Origin: Flammeovirgaceae bacterium 311
GTDB lineage: Bacteria > Bacteroidota > Bacteroidia > Cytophagales > Cyclobacteriaceae
DNA length: 64,000 bases
Direction: 5' to 3'
Assembly: GCA_000597885.1 (NCBI GenBank)
Contig: CP004371.1
Coordinates: 2,744,501-2,808,500, forward strand
Shown here: positions 51,375 through 59,792 of the stretch, one piece after another
Layout of the letters: each line of letters begins with the position of its first letter
Numbering within the stretch: the first letter of the stretch is position 1
Notes under the pieces: generated by a model
Database searches by the model: none
What the model was told of the DNA's origin: nothing
Seen by the model: the letters and a program-made list of their open reading frames with translations, nothing else
Made by a program: the position numbers and the translations under genes

Positions 51375-52550
51375 ATGGAACAGCCCGATCTGAAGATATT
51401 CTTCACTCCCCTGCCCGAATCGGCTCATGCCGGTATTACTGCGCCAGATGCTCTGGTTAAAAGCATCAGGCTGCATGCAGAAACCTTTCCCGACCTGGAG
51501 CAGGCCGATCTGGCCCTCATTGGTCTTACAGAAAACCGCGGCAGTGGCGATAACGGGGGTGTAGGTGCCGCCGCAGATACTATCAGGGAGAAGCTATACC
51601 GCTTAAAAAGATGCCCTACCGGCACCCTGCGTATTATTGACCTGGGCAACCTTATTAACGGACACGACCTGGAGGAGACCTACCTGCGCGTTCGCGAGGT
51701 ATGCAGCATGCTGATTGGCAATAATGTGTTGCCCATCCTGCTGGGTGGCTCCCACGACCTTGCTTTTGGCCAGTACCAGGCTTACGAAGACCTGGAAAAG
51801 CTGGTATCGGTAGTCCATGTAGATGCCAAGCTTGACCTGGAAGATGCTGCCGATATGCCTGCCAACAGCCGGCACATCCACAGCCTGCTGGTGCATGAAC
51901 CTAATTTTCTCTTCAACTACTCCCTTTTGGGTTACCAGAGCTACCTGGTAGATCCTGCGGCCATGGCCATGCTGGAGCGCCTGTATTTTGAGGCCCATCG
52001 CCTGGGAGCGCTAAGGCGCGACATACGCGAAGCCGAGCCGCTTGTACGCGAGGCCGACCTGCTAAGCTTTGATATTACTGCCATTAAAGCCACCGATGCC
52101 CCCGGCAATGCCATGGCACAGCCTTTTGGCCTTAGCGGCGAGGAATCCTGCCAGCTCTGCTGGTACGCCGGCCTTAATGAAAAACTGAGCTCCATTGGCT
52201 TCTATGAGTACAACCCTGCCCTGGATGATGCCCGGAAAACCACTGCCTCGGTGGTAGCTACCATGGTTTGGTATTTTATAGAAGGCTACTACAACCGCAA
52301 GCAGGAAAAGAGCTTTGCCAGCAACGACTACCAGCGCTTTATCGTTACCATGCCATCTGAGCCCTCTACCCTTACCTTCTACAAGAGCCGGCGCAGCGAA
52401 AAATGGTGGATGGAAGTACCCCACCCCAACGATGACCTAAGCCGCTACGGCCGCAATTTCATGGTACCCTGCAGCTACAACGATTACCTGATGGCCGTAC
52501 AGGGCGAAGTACCGGAGCGGTGGATCAACACGTACAATAAGCTGGTTTGA
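51375..52550 (+). CDS. Arginase/formimidoylglutamase-fold protein with altered metal site
   Basis: The product is 391 residues from ATG 51375; the 25 codons upstream overlap a terminator. The arginase-like fold is recognisable from VLPILLGGSHDLA, VSVVHVDAKLDLED and LLSFDITAIKATDAPG. Key metal ligands differ from arginase: GGSH keeps His127, but the DAHxD motif is DAKLD (Lys152 instead of His) and the SxDxDxxDP motif is SFDITAIKATDAP (Thr235 instead of Asp). Two or more ligands are therefore lost and arginase chemistry is doubtful. It may be a non-enzymatic or differently metallated relative. A -7-like box, TATCTTCG, lies at 51362-51369, so the message could be leaderless. Confidence 0.8.
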   Translation: MEQPDLKIFFTPLPESAHAGITAPDALVKSIRLHAETFPDLEQADLALIGLTENRGSGDNGGVGAAADTIREKLYRLKRCPTGTLRIIDLGNLINGHDLEETYLRVREVCSMLIGNNVLPILLGGSHDLAFGQYQAYEDLEKLVSVVHVDAKLDLEDAADMPANSRHIHSLLVHEPNFLFNYSLLGYQSYLVDPAAMAMLERLYFEAHRLGALRRDIREAEPLVREADLLSFDITAIKATDAPGNAMAQPFGLSGEESCQLCWYAGLNEKLSSIGFYEYNPALDDARKTTASVVATMVWYFIEGYYNRKQEKSFASNDYQRFIVTMPSEPSTLTFYKSRRSEKWWMEVPHPNDDLSRYGRNFMVPCSYNDYLMAVQGEVPERWINTYNKLV

Positions 52551-52569
52551 TATGTGCTAATTGTTTAAT

Positions 52570-52617
52570 GTGACGTTTCGCCCGGGGCGCGTAGCCGCTG
52601 CGACTAATGTGCTAATT
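52570..52617 (+). repeat. 48-bp inverted repeat, left copy
   Basis: The sequence from GTGACG to GCTAATT recurs in reverse complement at 53687-53734 with only three mismatches. It is GC-rich in the middle (CCGGGGCGCG) and ends in AATGTGCTAATT. It lies 19 nt after the arginase-fold gene. Confidence 0.9.
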
Positions 52618-52717
52618 TGGTGGGCGCGGGTTTAATTTGATTGCTGTTGGTAATTTGAGGCAACACTAAACCATTCATAAAAGTGGTTGCAAAGTCAGTA
52701 TTTGGTGCTGTATATTA

Positions 52718-53338
52718 TCAATAGTTCAGATATAAATCCTCCAGTTTCATCATAGTTTTTACGGCTCGCATATGGCTTTCATAAAATGCTGCTCCTGTGT
52801 GACTTTTGGTTAAATATGTTACAGCTACATGTGGCCCTATTGGATATAAATCTTCTATGTTGTATTCTAAAGTATAGATTTCATAAGTAGAGGGCGCATA
52901 ACCCGCTCCCATTGTAGTCTGCCCAAAGGTGGTATGGTAGCCAGTCAGGTAAAGCTGAATGTATACTTTATCAGCCTCTACATTAAAATGGATTTCATGG
53001 GAAGTATTTAAGTAAAATTTAATTGCAGGACCTTTGCTAACCTTCTGAACATTAGTATAGGTGCCTTTGATCCTTAACTTGCCTTGCTCTTGATTTTGCT
53101 CCAGTATCCCTTGGTTTCCATATCGTTCATGTATATATCCCAAAGCCACAAAGAACAATTCATCTTTGCTAAATCCTGGCATTTCTACTGCCATGTTATA
53201 GATTGCCCTGCCTGCTTGGTCAATTTCCCACTGCCCCCGGATCGAATTTACCAATTCTACAGTTTCCCGATTTTGGGCAAACGCATGTAGGCTCACACTT
53301 GTGTAAACCAACATGATAATTAATTTTAGTGCTTTCAT
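52718..53338 (-). CDS. DUF4468-like secreted protein in AT-rich insert
   Basis: The product is 206 residues from ATG 53338 (MKALKLIIMLVYTS), which gives a signal peptide ending HAFAQ; the frame opens 17 codons upstream. The body has GFSKDELFFVALGYIHERYG, then GKLRIKGTYT, and HEIHFNVEADKVYIQLYLTGYH, a pattern like DUF4468 domains (TBP-like fold). It is probably periplasmic; its function is unknown. The gene is clearly AT-richer than the genes on both sides and lies between two 48-bp inverted repeats, suggesting acquisition as a unit. Confidence 0.7.
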   Translation of the reverse strand: MKALKLIIMLVYTSVSLHAFAQNRETVELVNSIRGQWEIDQAGRAIYNMAVEMPGFSKDELFFVALGYIHERYGNQGILEQNQEQGKLRIKGTYTNVQKVSKGPAIKFYLNTSHEIHFNVEADKVYIQLYLTGYHTTFGQTTMGAGYAPSTYEIYTLEYNIEDLYPIGPHVAVTYLTKSHTGAAFYESHMRAVKTMMKLEDLYLNY

Positions 53339-53686
53339 AAATAAGTCGTCATCTACACATACAAAAGTATGTGAAATAACAACTTTCACACCCTAAAAAT
53401 AAAAGGTAATAACACCACTACAAGATAAGATAATGTAAGAAATCAGGCTATCCGTAACGATAATAATGCACAACAGATAGCTTCCAGTGAATGAATGATT
53501 ATCCTAGAAGTTTGATAATTACAAATACACTTTTAGATTATCTTTTCTGATAAGCAGAAGCAACTTTATAAATCCAACTTTGAGCAATTTGCTTCTTCAG
53601 ATTATCTTATAAAACTAAATTTCAGAAGTGACTTATTAAGTGATTTTCAGCTACAAAAAAGGGAGCTCTCAATTAACACATTAAAA
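53339..53686. other. AT-rich non-coding segment with nested repeats
   Basis: No gene is supported. Two direct copies of AGATTATCTT (53535-53544 and 53599-53608) flank an inverted pair AGAAGCAA/TTGCTTCT (53556-53563 and 53589-53596). The DNA has noticeably lower GC than the neighbours. Confidence 0.55.
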
Positions 53687-53734
53687 AATTAGCACATTAG
53701 TCGCAGCGGCTGCGCGCCCCGGACGAACCGTCAC
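53687..53734 (-). repeat. 48-bp inverted repeat, right copy
   Basis: Reverse complement of 52570-52617 with three mismatches. Its outer end is 9 nt from the stop of the gene at 53744. Inside, it runs into AATGTGTTAATT-type sequence, another version of the same short repeat. Confidence 0.9.
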
Positions 53735-53743
53735 AATACCCCT

Positions 53744-54553
53744 CTACATATCCCTGTAGTACATCTTTTCGTACTGCTCCTGGTAGTGCCAGATACGAAG
53801 GATGACCTGGTATTCGGTGGCTTCTTCCATGAACTTGAGGGTAGGGTTGCAAAAGGCGATGAAGTCTTGCAGATCTCTGCCTTTATAGCCGGTTAGCTCA
53901 GCTACAATCTCTTCATCGAACCAGAAATCATGCAGCGCTTTGTAGTATTCTTCTTCCCTGGCTCTTTCTTTCAGGGCGCTGATCTTCTTGCGCTGTTTTG
54001 CTTTTTTACTGAAAAGATTGGCAAATTCGGTAATGGCGCCCTCCAGCGCTGCACCGCTGCCGGTGGTGGCCAGGCCTATTTTCTGGTCTACCGGATCCAG
54101 GCCACTGGGTTTTACACTACGGTAACCTACATAGGGATCATCGCTTTTCCTTTCAGGGGGCGCAAATGGCTTGTACACCTGTTTCTGCCCGCGAATTGTA
54201 ACCGGCCTTAGGGTAACCACCCTTTCTTTCATGGCAAACTGGTAGTTGAGCTGGCGCAGCTGGCTTACCGTCAACAGGGTATCATGGTAGCCAATCATCC
54301 TGAATTCTATCTTATCATCTTCAGTAACAGGCATTACATAATAGCCATCCAGATCGCTAACCGTACCATTGCCGTTGCTCCGGTTAATAACCTGTACATA
54401 GGGCAGCGGACGCAGGGTATCCGTAGCAAGCACCACACGCCCTTTTATCTGGCGCTGGTTTTGCCCCTGTGCTGTTACCAGCAGGCCTAGAAGGGCCAAT
54501 ATACATAGGAGAAGCTTTTTCAAGTTAATAACTGGCTCACAATGTTCATACAA
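53744..54553 (-). CDS. Secreted protein with carboxypeptidase-like regulatory domain
   Basis: The 269-residue protein has a signal peptide (KKLLLCILALLGLLVTAQGQ), preceded by about ten residues if the ATG at 54553 is used; a TTG at 54523 would give a cleaner signal. The CarboxypepD_reg-like domain follows (about 32-120, with IKGRVVLATDTLRPLPYV and VSDLDGYYVMPV). The C-terminal half is helical and charged. Such domains sit in envelope proteins and are often found near TonB receptors. It lies 38 nt downstream of the DUF58 gene, so it may be the last gene of that operon. The function is unknown. Confidence 0.72.
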   Translation of the reverse strand: MYEHCEPVINLKKLLLCILALLGLLVTAQGQNQRQIKGRVVLATDTLRPLPYVQVINRSNGNGTVSDLDGYYVMPVTEDDKIEFRMIGYHDTLLTVSQLRQLNYQFAMKERVVTLRPVTIRGQKQVYKPFAPPERKSDDPYVGYRSVKPSGLDPVDQKIGLATTGSGAALEGAITEFANLFSKKAKQRKKISALKERAREEEYYKALHDFWFDEEIVAELTGYKGRDLQDFIAFCNPTLKFMEEATEYQVILRIWHYQEQYEKMYYRDM

Positions 54554-54591
54554 CGCAATTCAGCGCAAAAATATTCTTTTTACAGCTGCAA

Positions 54592-55920
54592 TCAGATAAG
54601 GCCTCGTGATTTTAACTCCAGATATTTATTGATCACATTGATGGTAAGCCCCTGAGGCGGTGTTAGCAGGGCCTGAATGCCATGCTGCTGAAGCTCCCGC
54701 ACGATCAGTTTTTTTTCATGCACCAGCTTTTCGGCAATGGTCTGGGTATATACTTCATCCAGTACGCTCACCGGTGCTTTCAGTAGTTGGGTAAGCTCGG
54801 TATTCTCAAAGAATACCACCAGCAACAGGTGCTGGCGGGACAGCTGCCGCAGGTACGGTAACTGCCTGCGCATGCCCTGCAAAGACTCAAAATTGGTAAA
54901 GAGCAGCAGCAGGCTGCGCTGCGTAATTTGCCGGCGCAACGTGATAAAAAGGCGGCTGAAGTCCGATTCCTTGAAAGCAGTTTTCTGGTTGTAGAGCGCC
55001 TCCATGATACTGTTCATCTGCGCACCCTGTCTGCCTGGAGGCAGCACCAGGCTTACCTTATGCTGAAAGGTAACCAACCCTGCCTTATCACCTTTTTTGA
55101 TGGCAATGTTAGAAATGGCCAGGCTGGCATTAATGGACCAGTCCAGCAGCGAAAGCCCTTCAAAAGGCATGTGCATCAGGCGACCCTTGTCAATCACCGA
55201 TACCACCTGCTGCGAGCGCTCGTCCTGGTAGGTATTCACCATCATGTGGCCGCTGCGGGCGGTGGCTTTCCAGTTAAGGGTGCGGTAGTCGTCGCCTTGC
55301 ACGTATTCCCTGATCTGTTCAAACTCCTGGTTATTGCCCATGCGGCGAAAGCGCTTGATGCCCTGCTCCGGCAGGCTGGAGAAAGCCAGCAGCTCATATT
55401 TGTGCATCTGGATGTAGCTGGGGTACACCGGCACCTCTTTCTGCAGCGGAAATTTATAGCGCCGGCTGATGAGCCCGAGCGGTGAGCTGGCATAGGCATT
55501 TAAAAAGCCAAAGCCATAGGTACCCCGCCTGGTGGGACGCAGAAAGTACGTATGGCGCTTTTGCTCACCGGGCGCCAGCTGCAGCGCAAACTGCAGATCG
55601 CGGGCCTGAAACTGCTCCGGCACCTCATCGATAATGGTAAGGCTAATGCCAAAAGGATAGCGGTTGCTTAGCTCCAGCTGTATGGGGTTATCATCGCCAT
55701 TAGAGAAGCGGTCGGCGGTGGTCCGGGTGGCCTCCATACCCTGCCGCAGGCGGTAGAGGGCCAGTATATCGGCCAGCAGTAGGAGCATCAGGATGCCAAA
55801 ACCGGTTTTAGACCAGAACAAGAGGGAGGGCAGCGGAAAACCTGCCAGCCCTAGTGCAACCAGGGCCAGGGCGGCTATCCAGAAGCGCCGCTGCAGGTAG
55901 AGTGACCGGATAAAATCCAC
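54592..55920 (-). CDS. DUF58 domain protein
   Basis: The 442-residue protein begins with two hydrophobic helices (about 13-47), then a beta-rich part, and the DUF58 domain with YVQGDDYRTLNWKATARSGHMMVNTYQDE, followed by a von Willebrand-A-like C-terminus (VVSVIDKGRLM, LLLLFTNFESLQGM). It starts at a GTG whose G is shared with the MoxR stop (TAGTG). DUF58 proteins are usual partners of MoxR ATPases. Its MIDAS-like Asp in VIDKGR lacks the full DxSxS motif. Confidence 0.9.
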   Translation of the reverse strand: MDFIRSLYLQRRFWIAALALVALGLAGFPLPSLLFWSKTGFGILMLLLLADILALYRLRQGMEATRTTADRFSNGDDNPIQLELSNRYPFGISLTIIDEVPEQFQARDLQFALQLAPGEQKRHTYFLRPTRRGTYGFGFLNAYASSPLGLISRRYKFPLQKEVPVYPSYIQMHKYELLAFSSLPEQGIKRFRRMGNNQEFEQIREYVQGDDYRTLNWKATARSGHMMVNTYQDERSQQVVSVIDKGRLMHMPFEGLSLLDWSINASLAISNIAIKKGDKAGLVTFQHKVSLVLPPGRQGAQMNSIMEALYNQKTAFKESDFSRLFITLRRQITQRSLLLLFTNFESLQGMRRQLPYLRQLSRQHLLLVVFFENTELTQLLKAPVSVLDEVYTQTIAEKLVHEKKLIVRELQQHGIQALLTPPQGLTINVINKYLELKSRGLI

Positions 55921-56903
55921 TAGCGGGGTACTTCTACGGTTTCAATCATTTCCCTGAGCACATCTGCTTCTTTGCGACCTTCCATTTCGCGCTCTGGCGT
56001 TAGGGCTACCCGGTGTTGCAGCACAGGGATGGCCAGCCACTTCACATCCTCGGGGGTAATAAAATCGCGTCCCTGCAGGGCGGCATAGGCCTTGGCAGCA
56101 GTGAGGATGGCGACCGATGCCCGTGGTGAAGCGCCCAGGTACAGATCGGGATAGGCACGGGTGGTAGTAACCAGGCGGGCGATGTAGCGCAGCAAATCCT
56201 GGCTCACATGCACCTGCCGGGCAGAAGCACGAGCGCTGGCAATCTGCTCCGGCCCCAGCACAGGCTTTACGGCCGCAGCCGAAAAACCCTTACCCCGCTC
56301 ATGATGCCCCTGCAGGATCAGCACCTCTTCGTCCAGGTTCGGGTATGGCACATCGATGCGGAACAGGAAACGGTCCAGCTGAGCTTCGGGCAGGCGGTAG
56401 GTACCCTCCTGCTCTATCGGGTTTTGGGTAGCCAATACCATAAAGGGCTCGCCCATGCGCATGGTTTTGCCATCCATGGTTACCTGCCGCTCTTCCATTA
56501 CCTCAAAAAGGGCCGCCTGTGTTTTGGCCGGTGCCCGGTTAATTTCATCAATTAGCACCAGGTTGCTAAAAATGGGACCGCTCCTGAATTCGAAATCAGA
56601 AGTTTTTACATTAAAAACTGAAGTTCCAAGAATATCAGAAGGCATCAGGTCCGGGGTAAACTGAATGCGCGAAAAACCAGTATCTATGGCCGCTGCCAGG
56701 AGCTTTGCCGTTAATGTTTTGGCCACCCCCGGTACCCCTTCCAGCAGCACATGCCCCTCGGCCAGCAGGGCTACCAGCATCAGCTCTACCATTTCCTGCT
56801 GCCCCACTATCACTGAGCCCACAGCCGCACGGATCTGAGCCATGCTGCTCTGCAGTTCTTCCAGGTTAATGCGATTGGCAAAAGGTGTTTGTATATCTTC
56901 CAT
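55920..56903 (-). CDS. MoxR-family AAA+ ATPase
   Basis: The 327-residue protein has Walker A GVPGVAKT (56-63), a Walker B region VLIDEINRAPAKTQAALFEVMEERQVT (split over strand and helix), sensor 1 in LATQNPIEQEGTYRLPEAQLDRF, and sensor 2-like GASPRASVAIL. MoxR proteins act as ATP-driven chaperones that help metal or cofactor loading of VWA-domain partners. Here it is placed between DUF4350 and DUF58 genes with zero or overlapping spacing, so all are likely co-translated. Confidence 0.95.
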   Translation of the reverse strand: MEDIQTPFANRINLEELQSSMAQIRAAVGSVIVGQQEMVELMLVALLAEGHVLLEGVPGVAKTLTAKLLAAAIDTGFSRIQFTPDLMPSDILGTSVFNVKTSDFEFRSGPIFSNLVLIDEINRAPAKTQAALFEVMEERQVTMDGKTMRMGEPFMVLATQNPIEQEGTYRLPEAQLDRFLFRIDVPYPNLDEEVLILQGHHERGKGFSAAAVKPVLGPEQIASARASARQVHVSQDLLRYIARLVTTTRAYPDLYLGASPRASVAILTAAKAYAALQGRDFITPEDVKWLAIPVLQHRVALTPEREMEGRKEADVLREMIETVEVPR

Positions 56904-58076
56904 CTAGTTCTGGGTAAAAGATTCTAATTTATGTTGCAGTTTCAGCAGGTCCTCTGGCGAAAGAGCTGCCTGCTGTTGAATGCGTTCTATATAGCTAAAC
57001 AGGTTGCGCACCTCCGCTTCGGGTTTGCCGCTTTTGCGGGAGAGTCGCTGCAGGTATTCTTCATCAATGTTGCCGGCAGGCATCTGGTAGCGCTCCCGCA
57101 GCCACTCCTTAAAGTAGCTTATTTTTTTATGGGCAATATCCAGGTGGTTGCCCTGGCTGTAGTAAAGGCGTGCAACTGTTTCTGCAAACTGAAGACTGGT
57201 ATTGGCAGGTGGCGCCACCACCGGAATGGGCCGCTGCCGGCGCTTTAAGCTAAAGAGTACAAAGCCCAGAAGAATACCCATGCCCAGGTAGTAACTCCAG
57301 CGCAGGGCAGGCTCCTCTAATACAAAACGCAGGGGCGTATTGGCTTCCATGCGTCCTAAATGATAATATTCTGTCCAGAAAAGGGTTTGCCGGGGCAGGT
57401 AGCTCAGGGCTGTTTCGCTGAAGGAGCGGCTCTGCTCCTGCATCAGAAAATAATTGGTAAACAGCAAAGGGGTACTGGAGAGGAATATGGTGCCCCTTCC
57501 CCAGGGTACTGAAGCAAGCACTACCGCACCCTTGTCTGTTTTTGCCAGTACCGTAGCGGAAGCAGGCAGGCTGTCAAAAGTAGAGGCCAGCACGCTGTTG
57601 GCAAATTGGAAGCGCTGACGGGGCAAGCCTGCCTGTGTAAAACGTACGTTAGTACTGTCGCGTTCCCGCCCCCCTACCTGTGCAGGCAGCTGAAAATCAT
57701 ACGCAAAAGAAAAGCCCAGTGTATCTGTAAACTCTTCACTCCAGAATTGTGCCGAGATAAAAGCATGATTTCCTTCGGAAACCCGGCGCAGCAGCACTTC
57801 CAGGTCTTCCTCCCCGGGCAGAAACTCTTCCGACAGCACCAGCAGGTTCAGCGACTCCTGTACAGAGTCGGTTTCGTAGAGGGTAACAGACTGTATACGG
57901 AGATTGTCAGGAGCAACAAGACCCGGCAACAGCTGTGCCAGTGCATAGGCGCCATATGGGTTTTTATCACGATGCGAATAGGTGGGGGTCCAGTTCAGGG
58001 GCCTGGGCATCAGCATTTCTATCACCACAAACAGGAGCACTACGCCTGCCAGTATCAGTATTCTGCGCCTGCTCAT
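56904..58076 (-). CDS. DUF4350 domain protein
   Basis: The 390-residue protein has one N-terminal membrane helix (about 5-25), a soluble domain resembling the DUF4350 glutamine-amidotransferase-like fold (about 30-215, with DKNPYGAYALAQLLPG and LLVLSEEFLPGEEDLEVLL), a second helix (about 265-285), and a cytoplasmic helical tail. Its stop abuts the MoxR start (TAG-ATG). The standard place of DUF4350 next to MoxR is kept. No catalytic Cys/His pair is obvious, so it may be a ligand-binding domain. Confidence 0.85.
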   Translation of the reverse strand: MSRRRILILAGVVLLFVVIEMLMPRPLNWTPTYSHRDKNPYGAYALAQLLPGLVAPDNLRIQSVTLYETDSVQESLNLLVLSEEFLPGEEDLEVLLRRVSEGNHAFISAQFWSEEFTDTLGFSFAYDFQLPAQVGGRERDSTNVRFTQAGLPRQRFQFANSVLASTFDSLPASATVLAKTDKGAVVLASVPWGRGTIFLSSTPLLFTNYFLMQEQSRSFSETALSYLPRQTLFWTEYYHLGRMEANTPLRFVLEEPALRWSYYLGMGILLGFVLFSLKRRQRPIPVVAPPANTSLQFAETVARLYYSQGNHLDIAHKKISYFKEWLRERYQMPAGNIDEEYLQRLSRKSGKPEAEVRNLFSYIERIQQQAALSPEDLLKLQHKLESFTQN

Positions 58077-58816
58077 ACCCGCACCTCCACCAGTTTGCTA
58101 AGCTCCCGGTACTCCTGTTCTGCCTGCTGGTACAGCTGTTCGTTCACCGGAAAATCGCCATACCATGCGTATTCAAAAACGTGTCCCAGGCTGGCAAAGC
58201 GACTGCTGCATTGGGGCGAGCGTAATTCGCGCTGGTACTGCCGGTTGGTTTTTCCGGGTTCAAACCTGATGAGGCCGGCATCTGCCAGTCGTTTTAAAGA
58301 AGCCAGGTACAGCAGGCGAACTGCCCGTTTAAACTCCTGCTGCTCTACAGCGCTACCAATTTCCTTTTCGAAATCCAGGGCATGAATATTTTCTGTAATG
58401 CCCTCGTTTACACCAATGGAGGGTGCCACCGCGCGGCGCTGCACCAGGCTGGTGAGATCAACATCCAGAAAGCGGAAAATGATAAAAATGCCTGCACCAA
58501 TGCATACAACATACACCATCCCATCCAGCAGGCCGCTGCTGGATGCACCGCCGAATAATTGGGAAAGTTTTGTAAAGAACCATCTTTTAATGCGGCCCCA
58601 GGAGTCATCTTCCGCCACTTCTATTTCATAAACAAGCCGATCATCCTCCTGCAGCTCCTGCAGCTTTTCGGCAGAAAAATAGCGTTCCTCCCATTGAGGC
58701 TCCCTAAGGGCAGCGCTTGTTGAGTCAGGCTGTGCAAAGGCAAAAAGAGGCACCAGTACCATCAGCAGGTACAGCAGAACATGCAGCAGGGGCTTAGTAT
58801 TGCTCTTCTTCCTCAT
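58073..58816 (-). CDS. DUF4129 domain protein
   Basis: The 247-residue protein has a hydrophobic N-terminus (about 8-28) that could be a signal or membrane anchor, a periplasmic stretch with LVYEIEVAEDDSWG, a second helix (about 95-115) and a C-terminal soluble helical domain with FKRAVRLLYLASLKRLADAGLI and FEYAWYGDFPV, the DUF4129 pattern. Its 3' end overlaps the DUF4350 start by 4 nt and its 5' end overlaps the preceding gene by 23 nt. Confidence 0.83.
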   Translation of the reverse strand: MRKKSNTKPLLHVLLYLLMVLVPLFAFAQPDSTSAALREPQWEERYFSAEKLQELQEDDRLVYEIEVAEDDSWGRIKRWFFTKLSQLFGGASSSGLLDGMVYVVCIGAGIFIIFRFLDVDLTSLVQRRAVAPSIGVNEGITENIHALDFEKEIGSAVEQQEFKRAVRLLYLASLKRLADAGLIRFEPGKTNRQYQRELRSPQCSSRFASLGHVFEYAWYGDFPVNEQLYQQAEQEYRELSKLVEVRV

Positions 58817-59792
58817 GTACCGATTGGGTTACACCAAAGGACTGCATGCGCTCCAGCAAACCACTGGCCTCCCGCCTTTCGCGCAGGTTAAAATACTGTA
58901 GCGTAACCGCAATAAGCATAATACTGCCTATAAGTGTTAAACCAACAGAGTACACTATGGATGCCAGGGCACTAAAAAGAGTATACCAGCTGAACTGATT
59001 CGACTGGGCAAGCACATCCTCTAGCGAACCGCCATGCAACATCTGGTAAAAGGTAATGGCATAAACCGGTATGGAAAGAGCCATGATGATGACGAACTGA
59101 ATAGTGGAGGTGATGAACACAAGGCCTGCAGTACTCCACCATTTACCCGAGTTCAGCGCAATCACCCTGCCTATGGCATCGAAGAAGTTAGTCTTTTCAA
59201 AATTCAGGATTGGATAGATCAGCATCATGGCAGAACCTGCCACCAGCATACCCACAAACATAACCAGCACCATTAAAACAGCCAGAAAAGGCGCCTGCAA
59301 ACCAGCAATCAGGAGCGAAAAGGGTACAATGATCACCATCATGGTAATAAACATCAGTACACCGATGCCCATGGTAGCACTTAGTGCCGAAAGAAAATCA
59401 CGCCAGATGGTTTTAGCCAGGTTGCCAGCCTCAATAGCGGCATTGCCAGTTTCTATATAAGCTTTGATATGACGTTGTGCCAGGGCAATGGTAAGGGCAA
59501 CCATGGCAAAAATAACCAGGTAAGAAATGCCCAGGTATGAGAGCCAGGCTGCAGAGGTAAACATGCCAGCGGCGCCGGAGGCATCACCACCTGAAAGTGT
59601 TCCGGAAAAATCGCCAAAATTACGTATCTGGTAGGCCTGCAGCACCAGGGTAGTGATCAGGGCAAAAGGCCCGGCAATGTACAGGGCGCTTTTGGCGATA
59701 GGTTTCAGGTTCTGGCTTAGAAAGGCAAACGTAGCATTGATCTTGTCTCCAAAACTTCGCTCCCGCTTAAAATTAATGTACGGCTCCGGCAT
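58794..59792 (-). CDS. Multi-pass membrane protein of MoxR-DUF58 locus
   Basis: The 332-residue protein has about six to seven hydrophobic helices and a soluble N-terminus (NFKRERSFGDKINATF). It resembles the membrane domain of glycerophosphoryl diester phosphodiesterase-like proteins that accompany DUF4129/SpoIIM genes, but there is no catalytic domain. The last 25 residues are acidic. It overlaps both neighbouring genes (20 and 23 nt), so it is firmly part of the operon. The function is unknown. Confidence 0.75.
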   Translation of the reverse strand: MPEPYINFKRERSFGDKINATFAFLSQNLKPIAKSALYIAGPFALITTLVLQAYQIRNFGDFSGTLSGGDASGAAGMFTSAAWLSYLGISYLVIFAMVALTIALAQRHIKAYIETGNAAIEAGNLAKTIWRDFLSALSATMGIGVLMFITMMVIIVPFSLLIAGLQAPFLAVLMVLVMFVGMLVAGSAMMLIYPILNFEKTNFFDAIGRVIALNSGKWWSTAGLVFITSTIQFVIIMALSIPVYAITFYQMLHGGSLEDVLAQSNQFSWYTLFSALASIVYSVGLTLIGSIMLIAVTLQYFNLRERREASGLLERMQSFGVTQSVHEEEEQY

